DNA from: Pseudomonadota bacterium
GTDB lineage: Bacteria > Pseudomonadota > Alphaproteobacteria > Rhizobiales > Xanthobacteraceae
NCBI GenBank assembly: GCA_023387735.1
Contig: JAEWHP010000044.1
Coordinates: 136,795-200,794, forward strand
Length of the DNA stretch: 64,000 bases
Direction of reading: 5' to 3'
The notes below the pieces were generated by a model. That model saw nothing but the letters and a program-made list of their open reading frames with translations. It ran no database searches and was not told where the DNA came from. Of this stretch, positions 41,720-49,930 are shown in pieces. Numbering within the stretch: the stretch's first letter is position 1; every line of letters begins with the position of its first letter. A program made the position numbers and the translations under genes.

Positions 41720-44026
41720 ATGGGCTTGAAACTGCACGTGTCACTTGAGCGCGTCATGCGATGGTTGCTGGTCGCGATCGCGATTGCCGGCCTGACGGCC
41801 GGCCTCATCGCGACGCTGGCCGGACGGCCGGCGCTTGCCGATCTGTGCTGGACGCTGGCAACCCTGCCCGTGATCGCGGGCCTTGCGGTTTCGATCGTAC
41901 GCGACCTGCTGGCCGGGCGGCTCGGCGTCGATGCGATCGCGCTGGTGTCGATGAGTGCGGCGATCGCGCTCGGCCAGCCGCTGGCAGGGGCCGTCGTGGC
42001 GCTGATGTATTCCGGCGGCAACGTGCTCGAGGTCATCGCGGTTGCCCGCGCCGAGCGCGATCTGCGCTCGCTGGTCGACCGCGCGCCGCGGGAAGCGCAT
42101 CGCCTTGCCGAGGGCCGCGTCGAGGACGTGCCGATAGCGGCGGTCGCGATCGGCGACCGGCTGCTGGTGCACGCGGGCGAAGTCGTCCCCGTCGACGGCA
42201 TCGTCAACTCGCACGCCGCAACCGTCGACGAGTCGGCCCTCACGGGCGAGCCCATTCCGGTCGTCAAGGCGCGCGGCGTCGCCATCTTTTCCGGCTCGCT
42301 GAACGCCGGCGAGACGTTCAAGATGTCGGTGTCCGCGCTCGCCGGGGAAAGTACCTATGCCGGCATCGTGCGGCTCGTGACCGCGGCGCAGACCGCGAAG
42401 GCGCCGTTCGTGCGGCTGGCCGACCGCTATGCGCTGATCTTCCTGCCGGTCACGCTGGCGCTCGCATTCGTCGCCTGGCTGATCTCGGGCGATCTGCTGC
42501 GCAGCCTCGCCGTGCTGGTGGCGGCGACACCATGCCCGCTGATCCTGGCGGCGCCGGTCGCGTTCATCGCCGGCGTGGCACAGGCCGCCCGCCGCGGCAT
42601 CCTCGTCAAGGGCGGCGGGCCGCTGGAGGCGCTGGCGCGCGCGCATACCGTGCTGTTCGACAAGACCGGCACGCTGACGGTCGGCGGCGCACGACTGCTC
42701 TCCGTCGAGGCGGCGCCCGGCGAGAGTCCCGACGAAATCCTGATGCTGGGCGCGTCGCTGGAGCAGGCCTCGCATCACGTGATTGCCAACGCGATCGTTC
42801 AGGCCGCGACTGAACGCGGCCTCAAGCTCGAACTGCCCGAACGGGTCAGGGAGACCATGGGCTCGGGCCTGGAGGGCGTGATCGGTGGAAGGCGCGTGAC
42901 TGCCGGCGCGCGCGAGATGGTGTTCACCGGCGAGCACGTTTCCGACTGGGCCACGCGGGCGATCCGTCGCGCCTCGTGGCGATCCGCCCTGATCGTTTTC
43001 ATCGCGGTCGAAGGCAAGCCGGTCGGTGCACTGCTGCTGGCCGACGAACTCCGCGCCGACACGCCGCGGGCGATACGGCTGCTGCGCGAGGCAGGCATCG
43101 CCCGCATCCTGATGGTCACCGGCGACCGCGCCGCCGCCGCGCAGGCGATCGGCGCCGCGCTCGATCTCGACGCCGTGCTGGCCGAACGAATTCCCTCCGA
43201 CAAGGTCGACGCGGTACGCTCCGAGCAGCGGCTTCATCCCACCATCATGGTCGGCGACGGCATCAACGATGCCCCGGCGCTGGCGTCAGCCGATGTCGGG
43301 ATCGCGCTCGGCGCGCGCGGCGCCAGCGCGTCTTCGGAAGCCGCCGATGTGGTCATTCTCGCCGACCGCCTCGACCGCGTCGGCGAGGCGATCGTGATCG
43401 CGCGGCGGGCCCGGCACATCGCCGTGCAAAGCATCATCGTGGGAATGGGACTTTCGCTGCTGGCCATGCTCGCCGCGGCGCTCGGCTGGCTGCTGCCGGT
43501 GCCGGCCGCCATCGTTCAGGAGTTGATCGACGTTGCCGTGATCCTCAATGCGCTGCGCGCGCTCACACCGGCAGGCATCCGCAGCGGCAAGACCATGACC
43601 GCGGCGGCGGGCCGCGAACTGCATCACAACCATCTCGCCCTGTTCCGCAGTCTCGACCGGCTGCGGACGATCGTGGACGCGCTCGACGATGCCCTCCCCG
43701 CGCGCGCCGCCGCGCTGATCGAAGAGGCGAACGTGCTGGTTCAGGACAAGGTGGTGGCGCATGAGCGCGACGACGAAGGCAATGTCTATCCCCAGCTTGC
43801 CGAGGTGTTGAGGGAATCCCACGGGCTTTCGGCGATGAGCCGGGCGCACCGCGAGATCCTGCATCTCGCGCGGCTGCTCGCCAGCGTGACCAAGGAGCTG
43901 CCGTCGGAGAACGTCGATCGCTATCTCATTCGCGACGCGCAACGGCTGATCGAGGCCATCGAGACCCTGGTTCGCCTTCACACCGCGCAGGAAGAAGACA
44001 TCTATGATGCCGTGGCGGCGCATTAG
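41720..44026 (+). CDS. P1B-5-like metal-transporting P-type ATPase with C-terminal hemerythrin domain
   Basis: A 768-residue fusion. There is no N-terminal heavy-metal-binding domain. The membrane metal motif is TPCP (270-273), the aspartyl phosphorylation site DKTGT (314-318), the actuator loop DESALTGEPIPV, and the hinge GDGINDAP (512-519). From about 634 on is a four-helix hemerythrin-like HHE domain (ELHHNHLALF, VVAHERDDEGNVYPQL, SRAHREILHL, VRLHTAQEEDIYD), providing a likely di-iron site. TPCP plus hemerythrin defines the P1B-5 group, for which Sinorhizobium Nia (Ni/Fe export) is the characterised example. The usual HP motif reads HHV here. Start 41720 (ATG) preferred over TTG 41672; neither ribosome site is strong. 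Confidence 0.9.
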   Translation: MGLKLHVSLERVMRWLLVAIAIAGLTAGLIATLAGRPALADLCWTLATLPVIAGLAVSIVRDLLAGRLGVDAIALVSMSAAIALGQPLAGAVVALMYSGGNVLEVIAVARAERDLRSLVDRAPREAHRLAEGRVEDVPIAAVAIGDRLLVHAGEVVPVDGIVNSHAATVDESALTGEPIPVVKARGVAIFSGSLNAGETFKMSVSALAGESTYAGIVRLVTAAQTAKAPFVRLADRYALIFLPVTLALAFVAWLISGDLLRSLAVLVAATPCPLILAAPVAFIAGVAQAARRGILVKGGGPLEALARAHTVLFDKTGTLTVGGARLLSVEAAPGESPDEILMLGASLEQASHHVIANAIVQAATERGLKLELPERVRETMGSGLEGVIGGRRVTAGAREMVFTGEHVSDWATRAIRRASWRSALIVFIAVEGKPVGALLLADELRADTPRAIRLLREAGIARILMVTGDRAAAAQAIGAALDLDAVLAERIPSDKVDAVRSEQRLHPTIMVGDGINDAPALASADVGIALGARGASASSEAADVVILADRLDRVGEAIVIARRARHIAVQSIIVGMGLSLLAMLAAALGWLLPVPAAIVQELIDVAVILNALRALTPAGIRSGKTMTAAAGRELHHNHLALFRSLDRLRTIVDALDDALPARAAALIEEANVLVQDKVVAHERDDEGNVYPQLAEVLRESHGLSAMSRAHREILHLARLLASVTKELPSENVDRYLIRDAQRLIEAIETLVRLHTAQEEDIYDAVAAH

Positions 44027-44119
44027 GCTCGGCTACGATCGAACGAGAAAGAGCTGATCGGATCCGATTAACCATCGCTTTGGCTTGACGTGGCGGCCCC
44101 GAGCGCCCATCACAAGGAC

Positions 44120-44532
44120 GTCAGTCGGCCGGACGGCCGCTCCCGCTATGGTCGAAAGGCTGCGGGGGAGGAAAGTCCGGGCTCCATCGACATGCGGTGC
44201 CGGATAACATCCGGCGGGGGTGACCCCAGGGAAAGTGCCACAGAGAACGAACCGCTTCGTCTCCGGACGGAGTAAGGGTGAAAAGGTGCGGTAAGAGCGC
44301 ACCGCGTATCCGGCAACGGAAACGGCATGGCAAACCCCACCGGGAGCAAAACCGAATAGGGACGGCAACGCGGGCCGTTCGCGCAAGCGATAACGCCGCA
44401 GGGCTATGTCAGGCTCGCCGTCCGGGTAGGTTGCTCGAGGCAATGTGCAAACATTGTCCCAGAGGAATGGCCGCCACGTACCATTCGCAAGAATGGTGCC
44501 CTCCAGAACCCGGCTTACAGGCCGGCTGATAC
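44120..44532 (+). ncRNA. rnpB: RNase P RNA, bacterial class A
   Basis: The near-universal GAGGAAAGTCCGGGCTCC at about 44168 (P4 5' half/J3-4 region) and the matching 3' part ACAGAGAACGAACCGC plus AACCCGGCTTACAGGCCGGC mark rnpB. The closing helix P1 pairs CAGTCGGCC (44122-44130) with GGCCGGCTG (44520-44528), which fixes ends to within a few bases and gives about 407 nucleotides, typical for the alphaproteobacterial RNA. It is the ribozyme that matures tRNA 5' ends. It lies 90 bases after the P-type ATPase gene and should have its own promoter there. Confidence 0.97.
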
Positions 44533-44541
44533 TTTGTGAAT

Positions 44542-44572
44542 GAGGGGTTCGGCGAAACACGCCGGACCCCTC
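44542..44572 (+). terminator. Terminator hairpin after rnpB
   Basis: GAGGGGTTCGGCG and CGCCGGACCCCTC form a 13-pair stem (one T-G type mismatch) with a 5-base loop, 14 bases past rnpB. There is no long U run, so efficiency is uncertain. Confidence 0.7.
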
Positions 44573-44585
44573 GCCATCTGGTCTT

Positions 44586-44705
44586 GTAGCCCGGATGGAG
44601 CGCAGCGTAATCCGGGATTCTTCTACCCGCACAGCCGATCACAACTGGAACGGAAATCCGCAACTGATACCGGCCCCGGATTGCGCTGCGCTCCATCCGG
44701 GCTAC
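44586..44705. repeat. REPIN-like doublet (family E), long spacer
   Basis: A 31-base REP (GTAGCCCGGATGGAGCGCAG...) at 44586-44616 faces an inverted copy with one mismatch at 44675-44705. The 58-base spacer has no gene. Same family as 9761-9838. Confidence 0.88.
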
Positions 44706-44709
44706 GCGA

Positions 44710-45422
44710 CTACGTTGCAATCTTCTGCAGCAGTGCCATCAACGCGTCCGGCGCGGTGACGTTCGGCGAGTGGCTGGCGTCGATCTCGTGGTAGTTCCAG
44801 GCCGGGTCGCTCTTGGCGTGACGCGCGAACGGACCGAAGGTGTCGGCCGGCGTGATGCGCGTGGCATAGATGTAGCTGCGCGGCAGCGTCAGTGGGCCGC
44901 CCTGCAGCTTGAGCTTTTGCTCGAAGCACTTGATCGGCATATCGACGCGGCGCGGCGCGAGCCATTCCACATCGGCAGCCGAGGTATCCGATGGAGTCGG
45001 GTTCGGCGGCACGCGCCAGCTGCCGGACTGTGTCAGTTCCTGCATCCGCAGCACGGCCGCCTGGTTCAGGTCCAGCAAGGACTGTCCGTCGCCGGGCACG
45101 AAGGCATCGATATAGATGAGCTGCCTGACCTTGTCGCGCGCACGTCGGCGACGCCGGTGGCGACCATCCCGCCATAGCTGTGGCCGACCAGCACGATGTC
45201 GCGCAGGTCCTCGTACTTGATGACGGCCAGCATGTCCTCGATGTGCGAATTGAGATCGATCGAGGGGTTGGCCAGGTGCGCGCGCTCGCCGAGGCCGGTG
45301 TAGCTCGGCGTGACCAGGCGGTGACCGGCCGCCTGCATCAGCGGGTGCATTTTCTTCCAGGCCCAGCCCGCCGACCACGCGCCGTGACAGACAAGAAAGG
45401 TTTTCGAGGAGGCTGGGCTCAT
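44710..45422 (-). pseudogene. Alpha/beta hydrolase (esterase-like), interrupted by a single-base frameshift
   Basis: The N-terminal part (start ATG 45422, MSPASSKTFLVCHGAWSAGW) carries the oxyanion CHGAW region and the nucleophile elbow IVLVGHSYGGMVATGVAD with catalytic Ser. Near 45145-45155 the reading frame changes; the rest (DKVRQLIYIDAFVPGDGQSL to LLQKIAT, with ITPADTFGPFARHAKSDPAWN and the His in IDASHSPNVTAPDAL) continues in another frame to 44710. Joined, it is a ~237-residue salicylate-esterase/MES-like hydrolase. Inserting one C after the GAC codon restores GVADRARDKVRQL. Either a genuine pseudogene or a base-calling error in a GC run. All catalytic residues are otherwise intact, so it is recent if real. 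Confidence 0.85.
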
Positions 45423-45513
45423 TGCGGCGGTTTCCTGAAGTTATTGTTGAAGGCTTGAATTGCGATAGTACCCGTCCGTGGCGTCGTGTAAACGACGGCG
45501 CAAATTCAATGCA

Positions 45514-45593
45514 GTCATTCCGGGGCGATGCAAAGCATCGAACCCGGAATCTCGAGATTCCGGGTTCGCATCTTCGATGCGCCCCGGAATGAC
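45514..45593. repeat. Palindromic repeat family A, copy 6
   Basis: 80 bases, GTCATTCCGGGGCGATGC at the left and GCGCCCCGGAATGAC at the right, with a CCCGGAATCTCGAGATTCCGGG centre. It lies just before the TauE/SafE gene, whose longer open frame is only repeat translation. Confidence 0.95.
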
Positions 45594-45606
45594 CGGGGGG
45601 ACAAAA

Positions 45607-46350
45607 GTGGATCTAACCACCTACGCGATCCTGCTGGCCGGCGCGCTTGCCGGCGGCTTTGTCTCCGGTCTCGCCGGCTTCGGCACGGCGCTGATGGCGC
45701 TGGGGATCTGGCTTTACATCCTGCCGCCGCCGATTGCCGTGCCGCTGGTCCTGATCTGTTCGGTCAGTTCGCAGATCTCGACGCTGCCGTCGATGTGGAA
45801 GGTGATCGACATCAAGCTCGCCCTGCCCTTCGTCGCCGGCGGCCTCGTCGGCATGCCGATCGGGGCGCTGCTGGTCGCACGCGCCGACCCGCAGAACTTC
45901 AAGCTCAGCGTCGGCGTCATGCTGCTGGTGTTTCCGACCGCGCTTTATTTCATCCGAAAGCCGATGGCATTTCCCTTCGGAGGCCGCATCGCCGATGGCT
46001 GTGTCGGATTCGCCGGCGGCATCCTCGGCGGCCTCGCCGGCCTCTCTGGCCCGCTTCCGACCTTGTGGGCCAGCATCCGCGGCTGGACCAAGGACCAGCG
46101 CCGCGGTGTCTTCCAGATCTTCAACGGCAGCGTGCTCGGCGCGGCACTGATCCTGCAAACTGCCACGGGCTTCGTCAAATGGGACGTGCTCTGGCTGGCG
46201 CTGCTGGCGATGCCGGGAACGCTGATCGGCGCACGGCTTGGCATGCGCACCTACCACGCCCTCAACGACCGAAACTTCTACGACATCGTGCTGGGCCTGC
46301 TGTTCCTGTCGGGGCTCGGATTGGTGTGGAGCAGCATTGCTCCGAGGTAG
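45607..46350 (+). CDS. TauE/SafE family sulfite exporter-like membrane protein
   Basis: 247 residues, about eight membrane helices arranged as two repeats; the N-terminal motif GGFVSGLAGFGTALMALG and the second-half GGILGGLAGLSGPLPTLW are the two pseudo-symmetric TauE/SafE signatures. The GTG at 45607 (GGGGGGAC 5 bases upstream) is chosen, because all earlier in-frame codons fall in repeat A copy 6. Family members export organosulfur anions or sulfite; substrate unknown here. Confidence 0.88.
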   Translation: MDLTTYAILLAGALAGGFVSGLAGFGTALMALGIWLYILPPPIAVPLVLICSVSSQISTLPSMWKVIDIKLALPFVAGGLVGMPIGALLVARADPQNFKLSVGVMLLVFPTALYFIRKPMAFPFGGRIADGCVGFAGGILGGLAGLSGPLPTLWASIRGWTKDQRRGVFQIFNGSVLGAALILQTATGFVKWDVLWLALLAMPGTLIGARLGMRTYHALNDRNFYDIVLGLLFLSGLGLVWSSIAPR

Positions 46351-46422
46351 CAGCGCATGGCCGCCATGTGCTCCGAGCAGATTGCTGTACGCTGAACGGC
46401 AAAGCGGCTATCCACTCGCGCC

Positions 46423-47355
46423 ATGTCTTCTCCTGCTTCGCGCGAACGGCTCGGCCTGCTGCTGGGCTTCATCGGCATGGTGATCTTCGGCGGCACACTG
46501 CCGGCGACGCGGATCGCGGTCGCGGAAATTGATCCGATTGCACTGACCGCGCTGCGCACCGCGATTGCCGGGGTGTGCTCGCTGGCGCTGCTGCTCGTGC
46601 TGCGTCGCCCGCTGCCGCCGCGCGCGCTCTGGCGGCAACTGGTCATTGCGATGCTCTGCGTCGCCGTCTTCTTTCCGCTCCTGATGTCGATGGGGATGCA
46701 ACGGGTGGATGCCTCGCATGGCGGCGTGGTGCTGGGCGTGCTGCCGATCGCCACCGCGCTCGTCGCCGTCGCCATCACCCATGAGCGGCCAAGGCCGCTG
46801 TTCTGGATCGCCTCGATCACAGGCGCTGCGCTGGTGATCGCGTTTTCGCTGCGCCAGGGCGGCGGCACGTTCTCGACCGGCGACCTGCTGCTGTTCGCGG
46901 CCGTGGTGGTCTCGGCGGTCGGCTACGCGTTCTCCGGCCGTCTCACCTCGCACATGCCGGGCTGGGAGGTCATCAGCTGGATCCTCGTCATCGGCCTGCC
47001 GCTCTCCATACCGGCGGCTGCGTTGACCATGCCGCACGATGTCGGCCAGATCGCGCTGAAGCCATGGCTCGGGCTGCTCTATGTCGCGCTGTTCTCGCAA
47101 TGGATCGGGTTCTTCGCCTGGAACGCGGGGCTCGCGATGGGCGGCATCGCGCGGGTGTCGCAGGTCCAGTTGCTGCAGCCCTTCGTCACCTTCGCGCTGG
47201 CGGCGTTCTTCAACGACGAGACCATCACGCTGCAGATCCTGCTGTTCGCTGCCGCCGTGGTGGTGACGGTCGCGATCTCGACCCGCACGCGCGCAAAACC
47301 GGCGCCGGCGCCGCAGCGGCAGGACCGCGAGCCACCTCAGCTGGCGGCGTCCTGA
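46423..47355 (+). CDS. DMT-superfamily (EamA) transporter
   Basis: 310 residues with ten predicted membrane helices in two EamA repeats: GMVIFGGTLPATRIAVAEIDP starts the first, LLLFAAVVVSAVGYAFSGRL the second, and FFAWNAGLAMGGIARVSQVQLLQPFVT is the typical conserved end of repeat two. Usual length. Exporter of metabolites or drugs by family; substrate unknown. It overlaps the convergent small gene by 19 bases. Confidence 0.87.
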   Translation: MSSPASRERLGLLLGFIGMVIFGGTLPATRIAVAEIDPIALTALRTAIAGVCSLALLLVLRRPLPPRALWRQLVIAMLCVAVFFPLLMSMGMQRVDASHGGVVLGVLPIATALVAVAITHERPRPLFWIASITGAALVIAFSLRQGGGTFSTGDLLLFAAVVVSAVGYAFSGRLTSHMPGWEVISWILVIGLPLSIPAAALTMPHDVGQIALKPWLGLLYVALFSQWIGFFAWNAGLAMGGIARVSQVQLLQPFVTFALAAFFNDETITLQILLFAAAVVVTVAISTRTRAKPAPAPQRQDREPPQLAAS

Positions 47356-47738
47356 TCGAGCAGCACTGGATGTTCGGCAATTAGTTCGGACCTCATCCTG
47401 TCCGAACGGATGACGCGAAGCAGCACCCTCGCCGTCTTCAGGTGCCCCATCGTCACGCTCAGCCGGATGATCTGGCTGAGTGAAACATCGCGCATGGAAT
47501 CGTCTGATATCTGCGTCGCAATCTCGATCGCGCGCTTGATGCCGGCCTGGTACCGCTCGCCCTCGGCGGCCCGCTTCTGCTCGGCATTGCGCCCGCCGGC
47601 CGCCGCCATCGCCTCGGCAATGGTCGCGGCGGAGATACAGATCTCCCGGATCTTGTGAGCCGCGCCGATATCGCCCAGCGGCTGCTCATCGGCGATTTCC
47701 CAGACTTCCCATTGCCGATCCTTGCGAAACCAGCTCAT
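47337..47738 (-). CDS. Conserved hypothetical protein, 133 residues
   Basis: Starts MSWFRKDRQWEVWEIADEQP with AAGGA 8 bases before the ATG at 47738. Soluble and helical, with an Ala-rich ISAATIAEAMAAAGG and a C-terminal ILLDQDAAS-like end; no catalytic motif or cysteine pattern is visible. An open frame to 47792 exists but lacks a ribosome site. Convergent overlap with the EamA gene and a 63-base gap before the ABC transporter. Function not recognised. Confidence 0.65.
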   Translation of the reverse strand: MSWFRKDRQWEVWEIADEQPLGDIGAAHKIREICISAATIAEAMAAAGGRNAEQKRAAEGERYQAGIKRAIEIATQISDDSMRDVSLSQIIRLSVTMGHLKTARVLLRVIRSDRMRSELIAEHPVLLDQDAAS

Positions 47739-47801
47739 CGCGCAAGTCCTTTCGATGCCGGAAACATATTCCGACACCGAACAGGACCGCAAGAAGGCAC
47801 C

Positions 47802-49604
47802 TCACTCGGCCGCCGAGATCCGGCCGAACTCCGTGACCTGCATCTCGAACAGGCCGCGATAGATCCCGCCGGGACGCGCCGTCAGCGCGGCGTGGTTGCC
47901 CTGCTCGACCACTTCGCCGCGGTCGAACACCAGGATGCGGTCGAGGCTGCGCACCGTCGACAGCCGGTGCGCGATCACGATCGAGGTCCGCCCCTTCATC
48001 AGCCGCTCCATCGCCTGCTGGATCAGCCCTTCCGATTCCGAATCCAGGCTCGACGTCGCCTCGTCCAGGATCAGCACCGGCGCGTCCGCCAGGAACGCCC
48101 GCGCCAGCGCCACGCGCTGCCGTTCGCCGCCCGACAGCTTGACGCCGCGCTCGCCGACCAGCGTGCCGTAGCCCTTCGGCAGCCGCAGGATGAAATCGTG
48201 CGCGTTGGCAAGCCGCGCCGCCTGCTCGATCGCCGCCACGCTGGCGCCAGGCCGGCCATAGGCGATGTTCTCGGCCAGCGTGCGGTGAAACAGGATCGGC
48301 TCCTGCTGCACGATCGCGATCTGGCTGCGCAGCGATTGCTGGGTGGCGCGCGCGATATCCTGGCCGTCGATCAGGATCCTTCCGCCGTTGACGTCATGGA
48401 GCCGCTGCACCAGCTTGACGAAGGTGGTCTTGCCGGAGCCGGAACGTCCGACCAGGCCGACCCGTTCACCGGCGCGGATCTCCACCGACAGGTCGTCATA
48501 CAGCGGCGCGCGATGGCCGCCATAGTGGAACGTCACCGCGTCGAACACGATGCGGCCGCCCTGGATGTCGATCGGCTTCGCATCCGGCGCATCGGCGATG
48601 CCGATCGGCTCGTCGTGGATGGCAACCAGTTCCTCCATGTCGTTGACCGAGCGCTGCAGGTTGTTGATGTGCATGCCGACGTCGCGCAGATAGGCGTGGA
48701 TGATGTAGTAGCTCGTCAGCACGTAGGTGACGTCGCCCGGCGTGGCGCGGCCCGCGATCCACAACAGGACGGCGCCGCCGATCACCGACGCACGAAAGCA
48801 CAGCAGCACCGCGAGCTGCGCCGTACTGGTGTAGTTGTAGCGCAGCCAGGTCCGCCGCACGCGCGTGCGCCACCGGGCGATGACGCTGGCCAGCCGCGCG
48901 TCCTCGCGCGCTTCCGCGCCGAAGGATTTCACCACCGCGTTGCAGGTCAGCGCATCCGCCAGCGTGCCGCCGACCTTCGTGTCCCAGGCGTTGGAGACGC
49001 GCGCGGCAGGGGCGATGTAGTTCACCGAGAACGCCAGCGTCATCGACACGTAGATTACAGTGCCCACCGCGATGACCGCGCCGAGCACGGGCCAGTGCAG
49101 CCCGAGCAGGATCATCGAGCCCACCAGCACCAGGAGCGATGGCGCCAGCGCCATCAGGATGGTGTCGTTGAGCAGGTCGAGCGCCCACATACCGCGCGTG
49201 ACCTTGCGTACGGTCGAGCCCGCGAAGCTGTTGGCGTGCCAGTCGGTCGAGAAACGCTGCACCCGCATGAAGGCGTCGCGCGACACGTCCGACATGATCT
49301 TCAGCGTGAACGGCACGATCGCCTGCAGGCCCACAAGGCGAAGGATCATCGACAGCAGCCCGAGCGCGACGATCGCGCCGAACGCCGTGAACGCCGCGCG
49401 CTGCGCCGCCGGGTCGGAAGCGCCGGATGTCAGCGCGTCGACCAGCCGGCCGGAGAAGATCGGCATGAACAGGTCGGCCGCGGTCGCACCCAAAAGGCCG
49501 CCGGTAACGATGGCGGCGCGACCAGGCTGGTGCAGCCAGTGCCGGAACACGAAGGGAAGCACCACGCGTATCGCCGCGGGCTTTTTGTCTTTCAAAGCGA
49601 TCAT
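47802..49604 (-). CDS. ABC exporter half-transporter (membrane plus ATPase domains)
   Basis: 600 residues: six-helix ABC transmembrane domain (about 15-330) followed by an ATPase domain with Walker A GLVGRSGSGKTTF, Q-loop IAIVQQEPILF, signature LSGGERQRVALARA, Walker B VLILDEATSSLD and the switch His in IVIAHRLSTV. Works as a homodimer. It resembles MsbA/multidrug half-exporters (the phrase ILVFDRGEVVEQGNHAAL is typical of this group); substrate not inferable. Confidence 0.9.
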   Translation of the reverse strand: MIALKDKKPAAIRVVLPFVFRHWLHQPGRAAIVTGGLLGATAADLFMPIFSGRLVDALTSGASDPAAQRAAFTAFGAIVALGLLSMILRLVGLQAIVPFTLKIMSDVSRDAFMRVQRFSTDWHANSFAGSTVRKVTRGMWALDLLNDTILMALAPSLLVLVGSMILLGLHWPVLGAVIAVGTVIYVSMTLAFSVNYIAPAARVSNAWDTKVGGTLADALTCNAVVKSFGAEAREDARLASVIARWRTRVRRTWLRYNYTSTAQLAVLLCFRASVIGGAVLLWIAGRATPGDVTYVLTSYYIIHAYLRDVGMHINNLQRSVNDMEELVAIHDEPIGIADAPDAKPIDIQGGRIVFDAVTFHYGGHRAPLYDDLSVEIRAGERVGLVGRSGSGKTTFVKLVQRLHDVNGGRILIDGQDIARATQQSLRSQIAIVQQEPILFHRTLAENIAYGRPGASVAAIEQAARLANAHDFILRLPKGYGTLVGERGVKLSGGERQRVALARAFLADAPVLILDEATSSLDSESEGLIQQAMERLMKGRTSIVIAHRLSTVRSLDRILVFDRGEVVEQGNHAALTARPGGIYRGLFEMQVTEFGRISAAE

Positions 49605-49930
49605 GGCGTCATCCGGCTGCGCTCAGGCAAACGCCGGTTCCATCTGGTTGACGCGCGGACGGCCGGGCCGAACGCAAGCGTCGTTGAAAAATCGACAAGT
49701 CGTTGGGAAGTTTGAAGATCGGGGATCTAATCCCGATCAGGGCCGGCGGGGCTCGCGCCTAGTGGCGCGATCGAAATACCAGCATAAGCATCGAACGCGA
49801 GGGCGCGATCTGCGAATACATCGAAATCATGCAAATCTCCCCGGTTCGAGCGACAATGCGATGCTTATAGATGCATCACCGGTGATTTGCAACATGACAA
49901 GCGCGTGATGTGCGCGTGTTGCCATCCCAA
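49605..49930. other. Intergenic region with a possible 23-codon leader frame
   Basis: 326 bases. On the minus strand 49759-49830 encodes a 23-residue frame (MISMYSQIAPSRSMLMLVF...) preceded by a good ribosome site (GGGGAGA), and beyond it GATCGGG..CCCGATC (about 49721-49742) can form a hairpin. This could be a tiny gene or an upstream peptide for the ABC exporter gene, but there is no independent support. Confidence 0.3.

Noticed and set aside
45478..45606. N-terminal extension of the TauE/SafE protein
   Set aside because: It is translation through repeat A copy 6, and a GTG with a good ribosome site follows the repeat.
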